Shown: positions 25,344-34,117 of the stretch, piece by piece | How the letters are laid out: every line of letters starts with the position of its first letter | Numbering within the stretch: position 1 is the stretch's first letter | Notes under the pieces: generated by a model | The model's database searches: none | Seen by the model: only the letters and a program-made list of their open reading frames with translations | Told to the model about the DNA's origin: nothing | Position numbers and translations under genes: made by a program | NCBI GenBank assembly: GCA_018268035.1 | Contig: JAFDXI010000089.1 | Span: forward strand, 83,007-147,006 | DNA length: 64,000 nucleotides | Direction: 5' to 3' | Origin: Bacteroidota bacterium | Lineage (GTDB): Bacteria > Bacteroidota > Bacteroidia > Chitinophagales > Chitinophagaceae

Positions 25344-25733
25344 ATGAAAAAATCGCTAATGGTTGTAGATGATGATGAAGTAATGGTGCTGCTACTAACC
25401 AAGCTTTTTGAAAAGAAATATATGGTTTTTACGGCAAGTGACGGCGTAGAAGCCATGCACTATTTTTATAAAGGCATAGTTCCCGATTTAATTATAAGCG
25501 ACTTAATGATGGAAAATATAACCGGACATGAATTTATCAAACATATACAATCCAGTGCATTTTATAGCAGGATTCCTATTATTATACTTTCTGGGACAGC
25601 ACCTGAAGAGTTAAATAAAGAATTTTCTGATGTTTTCATAATAAATAAACCATTTGATCCAATTGCTTTACAAAAACTGGTAGATGCCAATATTGCCAAA
25701 ACAAACAATGCTGAACTTACCAGTAATAATTAG
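25344..25733 (+). CDS. Single-domain response regulator
   Basis: 129 aa receiver with no output domain. Acidic cluster Asp9-Asp11, phospho-acceptor Asp53 (LIISDLMM), switch Ser83 and Lys102 (INKPF) are all intact. Only 6 bp separate it from the sugar transferase gene at 25740, whose N-terminus looks like a degenerate receiver. It may therefore control glycan initiation by protein contact, like CheY-type output. The cognate kinase is not in the window. It heads the operon 25344-33975. Confidence 0.88.
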   Translation: MKKSLMVVDDDEVMVLLLTKLFEKKYMVFTASDGVEAMHYFYKGIVPDLIISDLMMENITGHEFIKHIQSSAFYSRIPIIILSGTAPEELNKEFSDVFIINKPFDPIALQKLVDANIAKTNNAELTSNN

Positions 25734-25739
25734 ACTTTT

Positions 25740-26855
25740 ATGACTAATTTATCAAATCTACTCTTAAATAATCCGATTGAAAATTTTCAAATCAATAATT
25801 TATTACAACAAAAACGACTCCGGTTATTGTTGGTACTTTCACCTGCAGCTTATGAAAAAGGAGAAATATGCTTTTCAGGTGTTGATTTAATTATTGCAAA
25901 AGACGTTGATGAAGCAAAAGGAATAATGAATTTTACAGGTAAAAATTATTTTGATGCATTGATTTTTGATTCTGAAATCGACAAGAAAAGAATCTGTGAA
26001 TTTTCAGCATTTATAAGTCATAAAAAGATCACCAACATCCCCCTGCTTTTATTGCTTTTAAATAACTCCACTTATTCAAGTCTGTTTTTAAGCAGGGTTG
26101 AAGGTATTGATGATGCTATATTTTGTAATACCTCCATTACAATTCTTGCCGAAAAAATAAAGACTATAAAAAAGTATAAATACTTTCAGGAAAAGTTTCC
26201 ATATCATGTGGAACCTCCCAGGAAAAGGTTTACGGAAGACAGACACCTGCTAAAACGTACTTTAGATATTAGCCTTGCATTGATTTTTCTGGCCATTGTA
26301 TCTCCTATATTTATCCTGATAGCTATAGCCATAAAACTGGATAGCAAAGGCCCGGTGTTTTATAAATCATTACGAGCAGGTGCCTGGTATAAAGTTTTTA
26401 CATTCTACAAGTTTAGAACAATGATGGATAATGCAGACAGCATGATACCAAATCTGCGATACATGAACGAGTACAAAGATTTTAAAAAATCATTTTTCTT
26501 TAAAGTCAAAGACGATCCAAGGGTTACATGTGTCGGAAGGTTTTTGCGGAAAACAAGTCTCGATGAATTGCCTCAACTCATCAATGTGATTAAAGGCGAT
26601 ATGAGCCTTGTGGGCAACAGGCCTCTACCATTATATGAAGCTCAGACCATCACTGTAGATAAATCTGCAAAAAGATTCTTTGCCCCTGCCGGTATTACAG
26701 GTTTATGGCAAGTAGCGGGCAGGTCAAATGAAAACCTCACCGTTCAGGAAAGAATTGATATGGATATTGACTATGCCAACAAAAATTCATTCCTGATGGA
26801 TTTGAAAATTTTATTAAGAACACCATCAGAACTTATTCATAAACACAATGTTTAA
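25740..26855 (+). CDS. Initiating sugar-phosphate transferase with degenerate receiver domain
   Basis: 371 aa. Residues 170-371 are a bacterial sugar transferase (WcaJ/PglC-type): a DRHLLKRTLDISLAL entry, a membrane helix about 178-200, KFRTMMDNAD, the KDDPRVT and LRKTSLDELPQLINVI motifs, and GNRPLP. It should transfer a sugar phosphate to undecaprenyl phosphate and so start repeat-unit assembly. Residues 25-150 have receiver-like alternation with an aspartate in the phospho-acceptor position (Asp77, LIFDSEID), but no acidic pair and no conserved Lys. I read this as a pseudo-receiver in place of the usual membrane region. It follows an intact solo receiver. The next gene overlaps its end by 8 bp. 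Confidence 0.85.
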   Translation: MTNLSNLLLNNPIENFQINNLLQQKRLRLLLVLSPAAYEKGEICFSGVDLIIAKDVDEAKGIMNFTGKNYFDALIFDSEIDKKRICEFSAFISHKKITNIPLLLLLLNNSTYSSLFLSRVEGIDDAIFCNTSITILAEKIKTIKKYKYFQEKFPYHVEPPRKRFTEDRHLLKRTLDISLALIFLAIVSPIFILIAIAIKLDSKGPVFYKSLRAGAWYKVFTFYKFRTMMDNADSMIPNLRYMNEYKDFKKSFFFKVKDDPRVTCVGRFLRKTSLDELPQLINVIKGDMSLVGNRPLPLYEAQTITVDKSAKRFFAPAGITGLWQVAGRSNENLTVQERIDMDIDYANKNSFLMDLKILLRTPSELIHKHNV

Positions 26856-28059
26856 CCAATTGGTCCATATTTTATTTTGGGTAGCTTTTGCTTACTGCGT
26901 CTTTTCAGTATTATACTTCCTGATATTTGCAATAGGTGCTCATTTCGCAAAAAAGGAGAAACTTTCAAATTACTCTGAACCTGTAAAAAGAATAGCTATC
27001 CTTGTTCCTGCCTATAAAGAAGATAGTATTATTCTATCTACAGCAAAGAATCTTTTAAGCCTTGATTACCCAAACAACTGGTATGATATTTATATCATCG
27101 CAGATTCTTTCCAACAACAAACTATAATTGAATTAAAGAATTTACCAGTTAAAGTTATTGAAGTATCTTTTGAAAATAGTACAAAAACAAAATCATTAAA
27201 CGAAGCATTTAAACAAATTAATAAGCAATACAATATTGCATTAATATGCGATGCTGACAATCATTTATCTGATGATTTTTTAAGACAGGTAAACTGTGCT
27301 TTTGCAAATGGAGCAAAAGCCATTCAGGGAAGAAGGGTGGCAAAGAATACAGATACGGAATTTGCTATGCTCGATGGTTTCAGTGAAGCTATTAATAATA
27401 ACATTTTCCGTAAAGGAGCAAATGCCTTAGGCCTTTCTTCCGCTGTAATTGGTTCTGGTATGGCGTTTGAATTTGACCAGTTAAAAAATGTATTATCTGA
27501 AATTTCAGTTGTGAGTGGCTTTGATAAACTATTGCAATTTAAAATTGTTCAATCCGGTATTAAAATTAAATACCTTGAAGATGCACTCGTTTTTGATGAA
27601 AAAATTGATAATGCAGGCGCATTTCAAAATCAAAGGAAGAGATGGTTACTGAGCCAGTTTACATTTTTAAAACGATTTTTTTTCAAGGGATGCCAACAGT
27701 TATTAAAAGGCAACCTGAGTTATTTCAATCTTGCAGTTTTAAATAATATTGTGCCACCAAGGGTGTTATTAATTTTTATATTGTTTGTGTTTTCCTTACT
27801 AAGTTATTTTGTTCAACCCCATACCCTGTTTTTTTCATTTACAGCATTAACGGTTGTTTATTTCCTTACGCTTTTTATTGCTCTGCCCAATGAGCTTATC
27901 AGCAAAAAAATGCTGCCTGCCATTATCCAATTACCTCAGGCAATTATTTTAATGGTTTCTTCATTGTTTTCTATTAAAAAAGCAAAGAACGTTTTTATAC
28001 ATACAGTTCATACAAAAACGGAAATCAGCAATCCATTGTACAATATCCATGACAAATAA
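26848..28059 (+). CDS. Membrane-bound family 2 glycosyltransferase
   Basis: 403 aa. One N-terminal helix (about 5-30), a GT-A domain, and three C-terminal helices (about 300-380). Motifs: IAILVPAYKE, ICDADNHL (DxD), and QRKRW at about 265, the processive-type Q/RxxRW. The usual ED of the acceptor site is replaced by SGFDKLLQ (Asp retained). Compare the Arg-poor site of the protein at 24000. Overlaps the previous gene by 8 bp and the next by 11 bp, showing tight translational coupling. Probably builds a polysaccharide or adds a hexose to the lipid-linked unit; acceptor and donor unknown. Confidence 0.85.
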   Translation: MFNQLVHILFWVAFAYCVFSVLYFLIFAIGAHFAKKEKLSNYSEPVKRIAILVPAYKEDSIILSTAKNLLSLDYPNNWYDIYIIADSFQQQTIIELKNLPVKVIEVSFENSTKTKSLNEAFKQINKQYNIALICDADNHLSDDFLRQVNCAFANGAKAIQGRRVAKNTDTEFAMLDGFSEAINNNIFRKGANALGLSSAVIGSGMAFEFDQLKNVLSEISVVSGFDKLLQFKIVQSGIKIKYLEDALVFDEKIDNAGAFQNQRKRWLLSQFTFLKRFFFKGCQQLLKGNLSYFNLAVLNNIVPPRVLLIFILFVFSLLSYFVQPHTLFFSFTALTVVYFLTLFIALPNELISKKMLPAIIQLPQAIILMVSSLFSIKKAKNVFIHTVHTKTEISNPLYNIHDK

Positions 28060-28963
28060 ACCACTCATATCGCTCATTACCATTAATTATAATAATACTG
28101 GTGTAACTACTGATTTTTTAAAATCAGTGCAACATCTCAATTACCCCAACATAGAAGTGATTGTTGTGGATAATGATTCGGCCAAAAATCCCACGGAAGA
28201 ATTAAAAAATGTTTTTCCTTCGGTAAAGGTTATAGAAAGCGAAAAGAACCTGGGTTTTGCAGGCGGCAATAATCTTGGAATCAAGGCATCTAAAGGAGAG
28301 TATTTGTTTTTTGTAAATAATGATACTGAACTCACACCACAAATATTAAATGGTTTGCTGGAGGTATTTGAAACTCACCCTGATGCTGGTGTTGTCAGTC
28401 CAAAATTTCATTATTACTATGCCCCGGATACTATTGAGTTTGCAGGTTATAAATCAGTGAACATTTTTACTGGCAGGAATAGTATGATAGGCTGTCGCAC
28501 CAAAGACAATGGTCAATATGATCAGCTTACCAAAACCAATTATGCTCACGGTGGGGGTATGATGGTATCGAGAAAAGTAATTGAAGATGTTGGCCCAATG
28601 CCGGAAATGTATTTCTTGTACTATGAAGAGTTTGACTGGTGTGAACAAATAAAGAGAAAAGGATATAATATTTATTACCAATACAAATCATTGATTTATC
28701 ATAAAGAATCAATGAGTGTTGGCAAAAACAGTGTTTTAAAAACATTTTATATTAATCGCAACAGGATTTTGTTTATGAGAAGAAATGTAACAGGTCTCCC
28801 CTTTTTAGGATTTGCCCTTTACTATACCTTCTTTACTATTCCTAAAAATACAATTAGCTTTTTAAGTAAAAATGAAATGGATCATTTAAAAGCTTTTTGG
28901 AAAGGCTTGCTTTGGAACCTCTCAAATTCTAACTTAAAAAAAATTGAATTATGTGCGGAATAG
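28049..28963 (+). CDS. Family 2 glycosyltransferase, rhamnosyltransferase-like
   Basis: 304 aa, soluble GT2 with no membrane span except a weak C-terminal hydrophobic patch (about 250-265). Motifs: SLITINYNN at the start, VIVVDNDS, GFAGGNNLGI (the nucleotide-sugar loop typical of WbbL-like dTDP-rhamnose enzymes), FVNNDTEL as DxD, and FLYYEEFDWCEQIKRKGY containing the acidic catalytic ED/EF pair. Predicted to add rhamnose or a similar sugar in the cytoplasm. Overlaps both neighbours (11 and 13 bp). Confidence 0.88.
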   Translation: MTNKPLISLITINYNNTGVTTDFLKSVQHLNYPNIEVIVVDNDSAKNPTEELKNVFPSVKVIESEKNLGFAGGNNLGIKASKGEYLFFVNNDTELTPQILNGLLEVFETHPDAGVVSPKFHYYYAPDTIEFAGYKSVNIFTGRNSMIGCRTKDNGQYDQLTKTNYAHGGGMMVSRKVIEDVGPMPEMYFLYYEEFDWCEQIKRKGYNIYYQYKSLIYHKESMSVGKNSVLKTFYINRNRILFMRRNVTGLPFLGFALYYTFFTIPKNTISFLSKNEMDHLKAFWKGLLWNLSNSNLKKIELCAE

Positions 28964-30855
28964 CAGGCTTTTGTGACTTTCATAAAAATACAACATCATC
29001 TGTTCTTCATAAAATGACAGATGCTTTGACGCATCGTGGCCCAAACGATTCAGGTTATGAGTTGAAAGAAAATCCTTTTGCCACAATTGGCCTGGGGCAA
29101 AGAAGATTATCCATTATTGACCTTTCTGTCAATGGCAAACAACCCATGCACTTTGACAACCTAACTATTATTTTCAATGGAGAAATTTATAACTACCAGG
29201 AAATAAAAGATGAACTGCTATTAGAAGGATATCAATTCAACTCTACTTCTGATACAGAAGTAATATTAAAAGGTTACCATCGTTGGGGTGAAGATGTAGT
29301 AAACCGTTTTATCGGGATGTTTGTTTTTATTATTTACGACAACGATAAACAGGAAATTACTATTTGCAGGGATAGGGCTGGAGTAAAACCATTGTATTAT
29401 TATAAAAACGACGGCCTTGTGCTTTTTGCTTCAGAACTAAAGAGTCTGCATCAACATCCATCCTTTTACAAAGAGATAGATGTAAACAGCCTTTCATTAT
29501 TTTTACAATACAGCTATATACCTGCACCTCACACTATTTTTAAAAATACATATAAATTAAAACCGGCACATTATTTAAAACTGGATTTACAAACACAAAA
29601 AATAACTGAATCAAGATATTGGGATGTTTGCGATTATTACAATAAACCAACATTAAATATTTCAGATGAAGAAGCTATAGAAGAAGTTGAAAAACTTTTA
29701 AAATCCGCTTATGAATACCGTATGGTTGCCGATGTGCCTGTTGGTCTCTTTTTAAGCGGTGGATATGACAGCACCAGTGTAGCTGCAATTCTTCAAAAAA
29801 ACAGGAGTGAAAAACTTAAAACATTCACTATCGGCTATAACGAAGCAGGTTATAACGAAGCTCCTGAAGCAAAAAAAATCGCATCGTATTTAGGTACTGA
29901 CCATCATGAATGGATTATTGGTGCAAAAGAAGCTGAAGATGTTTTTCATAAACTACCAGAAATTTATGATGAACCATTTGCTGATAATTCTGTAGTTCCA
30001 ACAGCATTGGTAAGCAAATTAGCCAGCAGGTATGTAAAAGTTTCTTTGTCAGCAGATGGCGGGGATGAAGTTTTTGCAGGTTATAATAAATTTAACCAGT
30101 CAATCTGCTATACAGAATCGGTTCCAGCTTTTATGCAATCATTTTTTGGAAATGTGATGTCTTATATCAACCCTGAAAATATTCCTTACTTCAACAAGCA
30201 ATACAACTTTGCAACACGGTATAAAAAAATGCAGCACATCTGGCAACAGAAATCTCCAACTGCTGCAATGAAATATATCAGTCAATACATAACCGAAGAT
30301 GAAGCCAGCACTTTTATCAAACATAAATATGAAGGCTATAAAACGAATTTTGAAAGTGAAGAAAAATTATATGGCGGTGTAAACACTTTGAATAAATTAC
30401 TGGCAATAGATTACCAAACATTTTTAGTTGACAACAATCTTGTAAAAGTTGACAGAGCAACCATGTCGGTTGGTCTCGAAGGCCGCGAACCAATGCTTGA
30501 CCACCGTATTATTGAATTTGTTTCTCAGTTGCCCGCTCATCTTAAAATACGAAACCAGACCAACAAATACATTCTTAAGCAGATTGTTCATAAATATGTC
30601 CCACAACAATTAATGGACAGGCCTAAGATGCCATTTATTGCGCCGCTTACACTTTGGTTCAAAGATGAGCTAAAAGAAAAAATCCAATATTATTTGAGTG
30701 AAGAGAAGCTGAATGAATCAGGTTTGTTCAATAATCATTCTGTAATAAAATTAAGCAGAGATTACCTCGAAGGTAAAAAAATCACATACCAGAAAGTATG
30801 GAACATACTGGTGTTTCAATTGTGGTATGAACGCTGGATGAAACAGGCAGCATAA
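28951..30855 (+). CDS. asnB: Asparagine synthetase (glutamine-hydrolysing) type protein
   Basis: 634 aa. N-terminal Ntn glutaminase with Cys2 (MCGIAGF) and RGPNDSG; C-terminal ATP-pyrophosphatase with SGGYDS (about 270-275). Of the size of the AsnB/AsnH class. Within a glycan cluster it is as likely to amidate a sugar-linked carboxylate or peptide as to make free asparagine. Comparable amidotransferase genes sit in exopolysaccharide and exosortase-linked loci. The start overlaps the preceding gene by 13 bp. Length and motifs are intact. Confidence 0.9.
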   Translation: MCGIAGFCDFHKNTTSSVLHKMTDALTHRGPNDSGYELKENPFATIGLGQRRLSIIDLSVNGKQPMHFDNLTIIFNGEIYNYQEIKDELLLEGYQFNSTSDTEVILKGYHRWGEDVVNRFIGMFVFIIYDNDKQEITICRDRAGVKPLYYYKNDGLVLFASELKSLHQHPSFYKEIDVNSLSLFLQYSYIPAPHTIFKNTYKLKPAHYLKLDLQTQKITESRYWDVCDYYNKPTLNISDEEAIEEVEKLLKSAYEYRMVADVPVGLFLSGGYDSTSVAAILQKNRSEKLKTFTIGYNEAGYNEAPEAKKIASYLGTDHHEWIIGAKEAEDVFHKLPEIYDEPFADNSVVPTALVSKLASRYVKVSLSADGGDEVFAGYNKFNQSICYTESVPAFMQSFFGNVMSYINPENIPYFNKQYNFATRYKKMQHIWQQKSPTAAMKYISQYITEDEASTFIKHKYEGYKTNFESEEKLYGGVNTLNKLLAIDYQTFLVDNNLVKVDRATMSVGLEGREPMLDHRIIEFVSQLPAHLKIRNQTNKYILKQIVHKYVPQQLMDRPKMPFIAPLTLWFKDELKEKIQYYLSEEKLNESGLFNNHSVIKLSRDYLEGKKITYQKVWNILVFQLWYERWMKQAA

Positions 30856-30865
30856 CAATAATACC

Positions 30866-31999
30866 ATGGGTGAAAAGAAAAAAATAAAAGTATTGGAGGC
30901 TATAAGACAGGGAAAAGTGGGTGGTGGTGAATCACACATTCTTGACCTGGTAAAACATATTAATAAAGACAGGTTCCAACCTGTGGTTTTATCTTTTACT
31001 GATGGACAAATGATGACTGAACTGAAAAATATAGGCATAGATAATTTCATTATTCCTTCAGAGAAGGCTTTTGATTTTTCCAAATGGCAAAAAGTAAAAG
31101 CTTTAATGGAACAAGAACAAATTGACCTGGTACATATTCATGGCACAAGAGCAACCTCAAATATCTATTGGGCTGCCAAAAATCTTAACCTACCCGTTAT
31201 TTATACCATTCATGGTTGGAGCTTTCATAACGATCAATCTCCTTTAGTTAAAAAAGGAAGGGTCATGTTTGAAAAATGGATTACTACCAAAACCAACTGT
31301 AACATTTCTGTCTCTGTTTCCAATCAAAAAACCGGAAAAGCAAAAATGCCCAATTTCAAATCTGTTGTGATTCATAATGGTATTGATCTGAAAAAATTTG
31401 ATCCAAACAGCAATGAAAGAAAAAACCTAAGGGCAGAGTTGAATATTGCTCATGATGCAATAGTGGTTTGCTTTATTGGAAGAATGACGCAACAGAAAGA
31501 TCCGTTGGGATTAATTTCTGCATTTAAACAATTAGTTGAAACAAACCCTAAAGCCATTTTACTAATGGTAGGTGATGGAGAATTAAAAGAAGAGGCCATC
31601 CAGCTTGCTAATGAATATGGAATAGAAAGATCAATTGTATTTGAAAATTTCAGAAGCGACATACCTGATATTTTATATTCTGCTGATATATATTGTTTAC
31701 CTTCTTTATGGGAAGGTTTCCCTATTGGTTTATTAGAAGCAATGGCAATGGGCAAACCGGTAGTTGCAACAAAAGTGGATGGTTCTGTTGAAATAATTGA
31801 AAATGGCAAGAACGGCATCCTGGTAGCACCACAAAAAAAACAAGAACTCATTGAAGCAATAAACAATTTAATCAGGGATAAAGATTCAAGAAAAAAATTG
31901 GGCACTGCCGCAAGACAAACCATCATCAATGAATTTGATGTATGCACAATGACGAAAAAAATTGAAGACGTTTATACCAAAGTTTTATCTAAAAATTAA
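30866..31999 (+). CDS. Family 4 glycosyltransferase
   Basis: 377 aa GT-B enzyme. N-terminal acceptor domain with GKVGGGESHILDLVKH (the GGxE/H pattern), the linker IHNGIDLKKFDP, and C-terminal donor domain with VVCFIGRMTQQKDPLGLI. The catalytic Glu-x7-Glu motif is in LPSLWEGFPIGLLEAMAMG. This is a retaining nucleotide-sugar transferase; the sugar is unknown. Starts 10 bp after asnB; 5 bp before the methyltransferase start. Confidence 0.9.
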   Translation: MGEKKKIKVLEAIRQGKVGGGESHILDLVKHINKDRFQPVVLSFTDGQMMTELKNIGIDNFIIPSEKAFDFSKWQKVKALMEQEQIDLVHIHGTRATSNIYWAAKNLNLPVIYTIHGWSFHNDQSPLVKKGRVMFEKWITTKTNCNISVSVSNQKTGKAKMPNFKSVVIHNGIDLKKFDPNSNERKNLRAELNIAHDAIVVCFIGRMTQQKDPLGLISAFKQLVETNPKAILLMVGDGELKEEAIQLANEYGIERSIVFENFRSDIPDILYSADIYCLPSLWEGFPIGLLEAMAMGKPVVATKVDGSVEIIENGKNGILVAPQKKQELIEAINNLIRDKDSRKKLGTAARQTIINEFDVCTMTKKIEDVYTKVLSKN

Positions 32000-32004
32000 A
32001 ATTG

Positions 32005-32775
32005 ATGCCAGATCAAACAATATATGAATTTGACAGAATCGCTGACAGAAAGAGGATAGACTTTATAGCAGATTCATTACAAAATACGCTACCAAAAACA
32101 GCCAGAATCCTTGATGTGGGATGTGGCAATGGTGTAATCAGCCGCCATCTGGGCCGTTATGGGTATAACGTAACAGGCATTGACGTTAGTGAGAAGGCTA
32201 TTGAGATAGCAAAAAAATTAAACAAATACAATAATGTAAGGTTTGAAACAAAAAGCGCAGAACAACTCGTTGCTGAAGGAGAAAAATATGACGCCATCAT
32301 TTGCAGTGAAGTACTGGAACATCTTTCAAACCCCGATGCTTTGTTGGAAGTATTAAACAAAAGCCTCACTCAAAACGGCAAACTTTTAATCACTGTCCCC
32401 AATGGAAAAGGTCCAAGAGAAAGCCTGGTTACAAAACCTGTATTAAAAATGCGCAATAAAAATACTTGGGCGTGGAAATTGATAACAGGATTAAAGAAAA
32501 ACATGGGTTATAGCGGAACAACTGTGCAGTCAGCAGCAGATAATTTGGATCACATACAATTCTTCTCAAAGAAAGATATACAACAAATGTCTGATAAGCA
32601 TAACCTGAAAATTGTACGATTTGGAAAAGCCAATTTTATTGAAGATGTTTTTCCATTTTCATTTTTTTCAAAACGTATAAAGGTTTTACAAAAAATAGAT
32701 TGCAAAGTAGCAGACTGGTTACCTTATTATTTCACCGGGGGCTTTTTTTTCGTTTGTGAAAAAACAGGCTCATAA
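32005..32775 (+). CDS. Class I SAM-dependent methyltransferase
   Basis: 256 aa from ATG 32005, directly after a TTG at 32002. Motif I is ILDVGCGNGVISRHL (about 31-45), followed by VTGIDVS and the post-I acidic residue, then YDAIICSEVLEHL. UbiG/Methyltransf_11-like core. In a glycosyltransferase operon it may methylate a sugar hydroxyl or a carrier lipid, but the substrate is not determinable. Neighbours on both sides are glycosyltransferases with gaps of 5 and 21 bp. Confidence 0.85.
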   Translation: MPDQTIYEFDRIADRKRIDFIADSLQNTLPKTARILDVGCGNGVISRHLGRYGYNVTGIDVSEKAIEIAKKLNKYNNVRFETKSAEQLVAEGEKYDAIICSEVLEHLSNPDALLEVLNKSLTQNGKLLITVPNGKGPRESLVTKPVLKMRNKNTWAWKLITGLKKNMGYSGTTVQSAADNLDHIQFFSKKDIQQMSDKHNLKIVRFGKANFIEDVFPFSFFSKRIKVLQKIDCKVADWLPYYFTGGFFFVCEKTGS

Positions 32776-32796
32776 AAATTTGAACAAAGAAATAAA

Positions 32797-33975
32797 ATGA
32801 AAATAGCATATCTCGCATTGAACGATCCCCTGGATAAAAAATCTTGGTCAGGAACAACCTACTACATAGCTAAAGCTTTACAAAAAGCAGGTAACGAAGT
32901 TGAATTTCTGGGCCCATTAAAATTGCCCAGATGGTTAGACAAATTATTAAGGGCAATGGCCAAATTTAACCGCATTGTATTCAGAAAAGAATATATTACA
33001 AAATACAGTTTAGTACTAAGCTGGTATTCGTCCAAACATTTTGCAAGAAGATTAAAAAGAAAAAAATTTGATTGTATATGTGCACCGGCCGCATCTGCTG
33101 AATTAGGGTTTTTAAAAACAGATCTTCCTGTAATTTATATCACTGATACCACTTTTGAACTGGTAAGTAATTATGAATACCGCGAGTTTGATAAGATGTC
33201 CTGGTTTTCAAAAATTGAAGGTCACCTGCTGGAAAGACATGCATTGAAGAAAAGTTCAGCAGTGATGTATCCTTCAGAATGGGCTGCTGAATCTGCCATT
33301 AAAGATTATCAAATTCCCATTGATAAAGTTTGTATTGCACCTTTTGGTGCCAATATTGATTTAGTACCGGATGCCAGTATCATTTATGAAAAACTGCGTA
33401 ATAAACAACTTACCTTATTATTCCTCGCTGTTGACTGGGAAAGAAAAGGAGGCAACATTGCATTTGAAGTGTTGAAATATTTAATTCAAACACACGGAAT
33501 ACAGGCAAAACTGATTGTTTGTGGCTGCGAACCACCGAGAAATATTGCCCACCCTAACATGGAGGTAATTCCTTTTCTTGACAAAAATATCAAAGAAGAG
33601 TATGAAAAATTTATTGAGATAATGACTACATCTCATTTTCTATTAGTCCCTACACGTGCCGATTGTTCTTTATTGGTAGGTTGTGAAGCTAATGCTTATG
33701 GCATGCCAGCTATCACTACTGATACTGGAGGGGTTTCAGAGATTATAAAAGATGGTATTAATGGTTATTGCCTTCCTTATTCTGCAGGTGGAAATATTTA
33801 TGCTGCTTTGATTGCAGAATTATTTTTGAATGAAGAAAGATACAAGCAACTGATTTATTCAAGCAGGGAACGATTTGAAGAATATCTCAACTGGAATAAA
33901 TGGAGCGATAGTTTTAGGGAGATATACAAAAAGAATGTCCTGAAACTTCCTTCTGTTAAACCAGTATTGAATTAA
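32797..33975 (+). CDS. Family 4/1 glycosyltransferase
   Basis: 392 aa GT-B. N-terminal KSWSGTTYYIAKAL, central APFGANIDLVP, LLFLAVDWERKGG at the donor domain, and the late GCEANAYGMPAITTDTGGVSEII motif in which the first Glu of the E-x7-E motif is replaced by a Cys-Glu at a shifted position (LLVGCEANAYG). Closest by eye to mannosyl/galactosyl transferases of capsule loci. Last gene of the plus-strand cluster 25344-33975. No flippase or polymerase gene is in the window, so the cluster is not self-contained. Confidence 0.87.
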   Translation: MKIAYLALNDPLDKKSWSGTTYYIAKALQKAGNEVEFLGPLKLPRWLDKLLRAMAKFNRIVFRKEYITKYSLVLSWYSSKHFARRLKRKKFDCICAPAASAELGFLKTDLPVIYITDTTFELVSNYEYREFDKMSWFSKIEGHLLERHALKKSSAVMYPSEWAAESAIKDYQIPIDKVCIAPFGANIDLVPDASIIYEKLRNKQLTLLFLAVDWERKGGNIAFEVLKYLIQTHGIQAKLIVCGCEPPRNIAHPNMEVIPFLDKNIKEEYEKFIEIMTTSHFLLVPTRADCSLLVGCEANAYGMPAITTDTGGVSEIIKDGINGYCLPYSAGGNIYAALIAELFLNEERYKQLIYSSRERFEEYLNWNKWSDSFREIYKKNVLKLPSVKPVLN

Positions 33976-34117
33976 ATTATTCTACTTAGAAAATTCACCT
34001 TGGGTTTCTTTATGTAAAATACTTTTAATTTGACAAATAGCATATTTGTATATCCGGTTAATTATACTGCTGAGAAATTAATTAGAAATAAAATTTTAAT
34101 GCTGAAATACAAATAAG

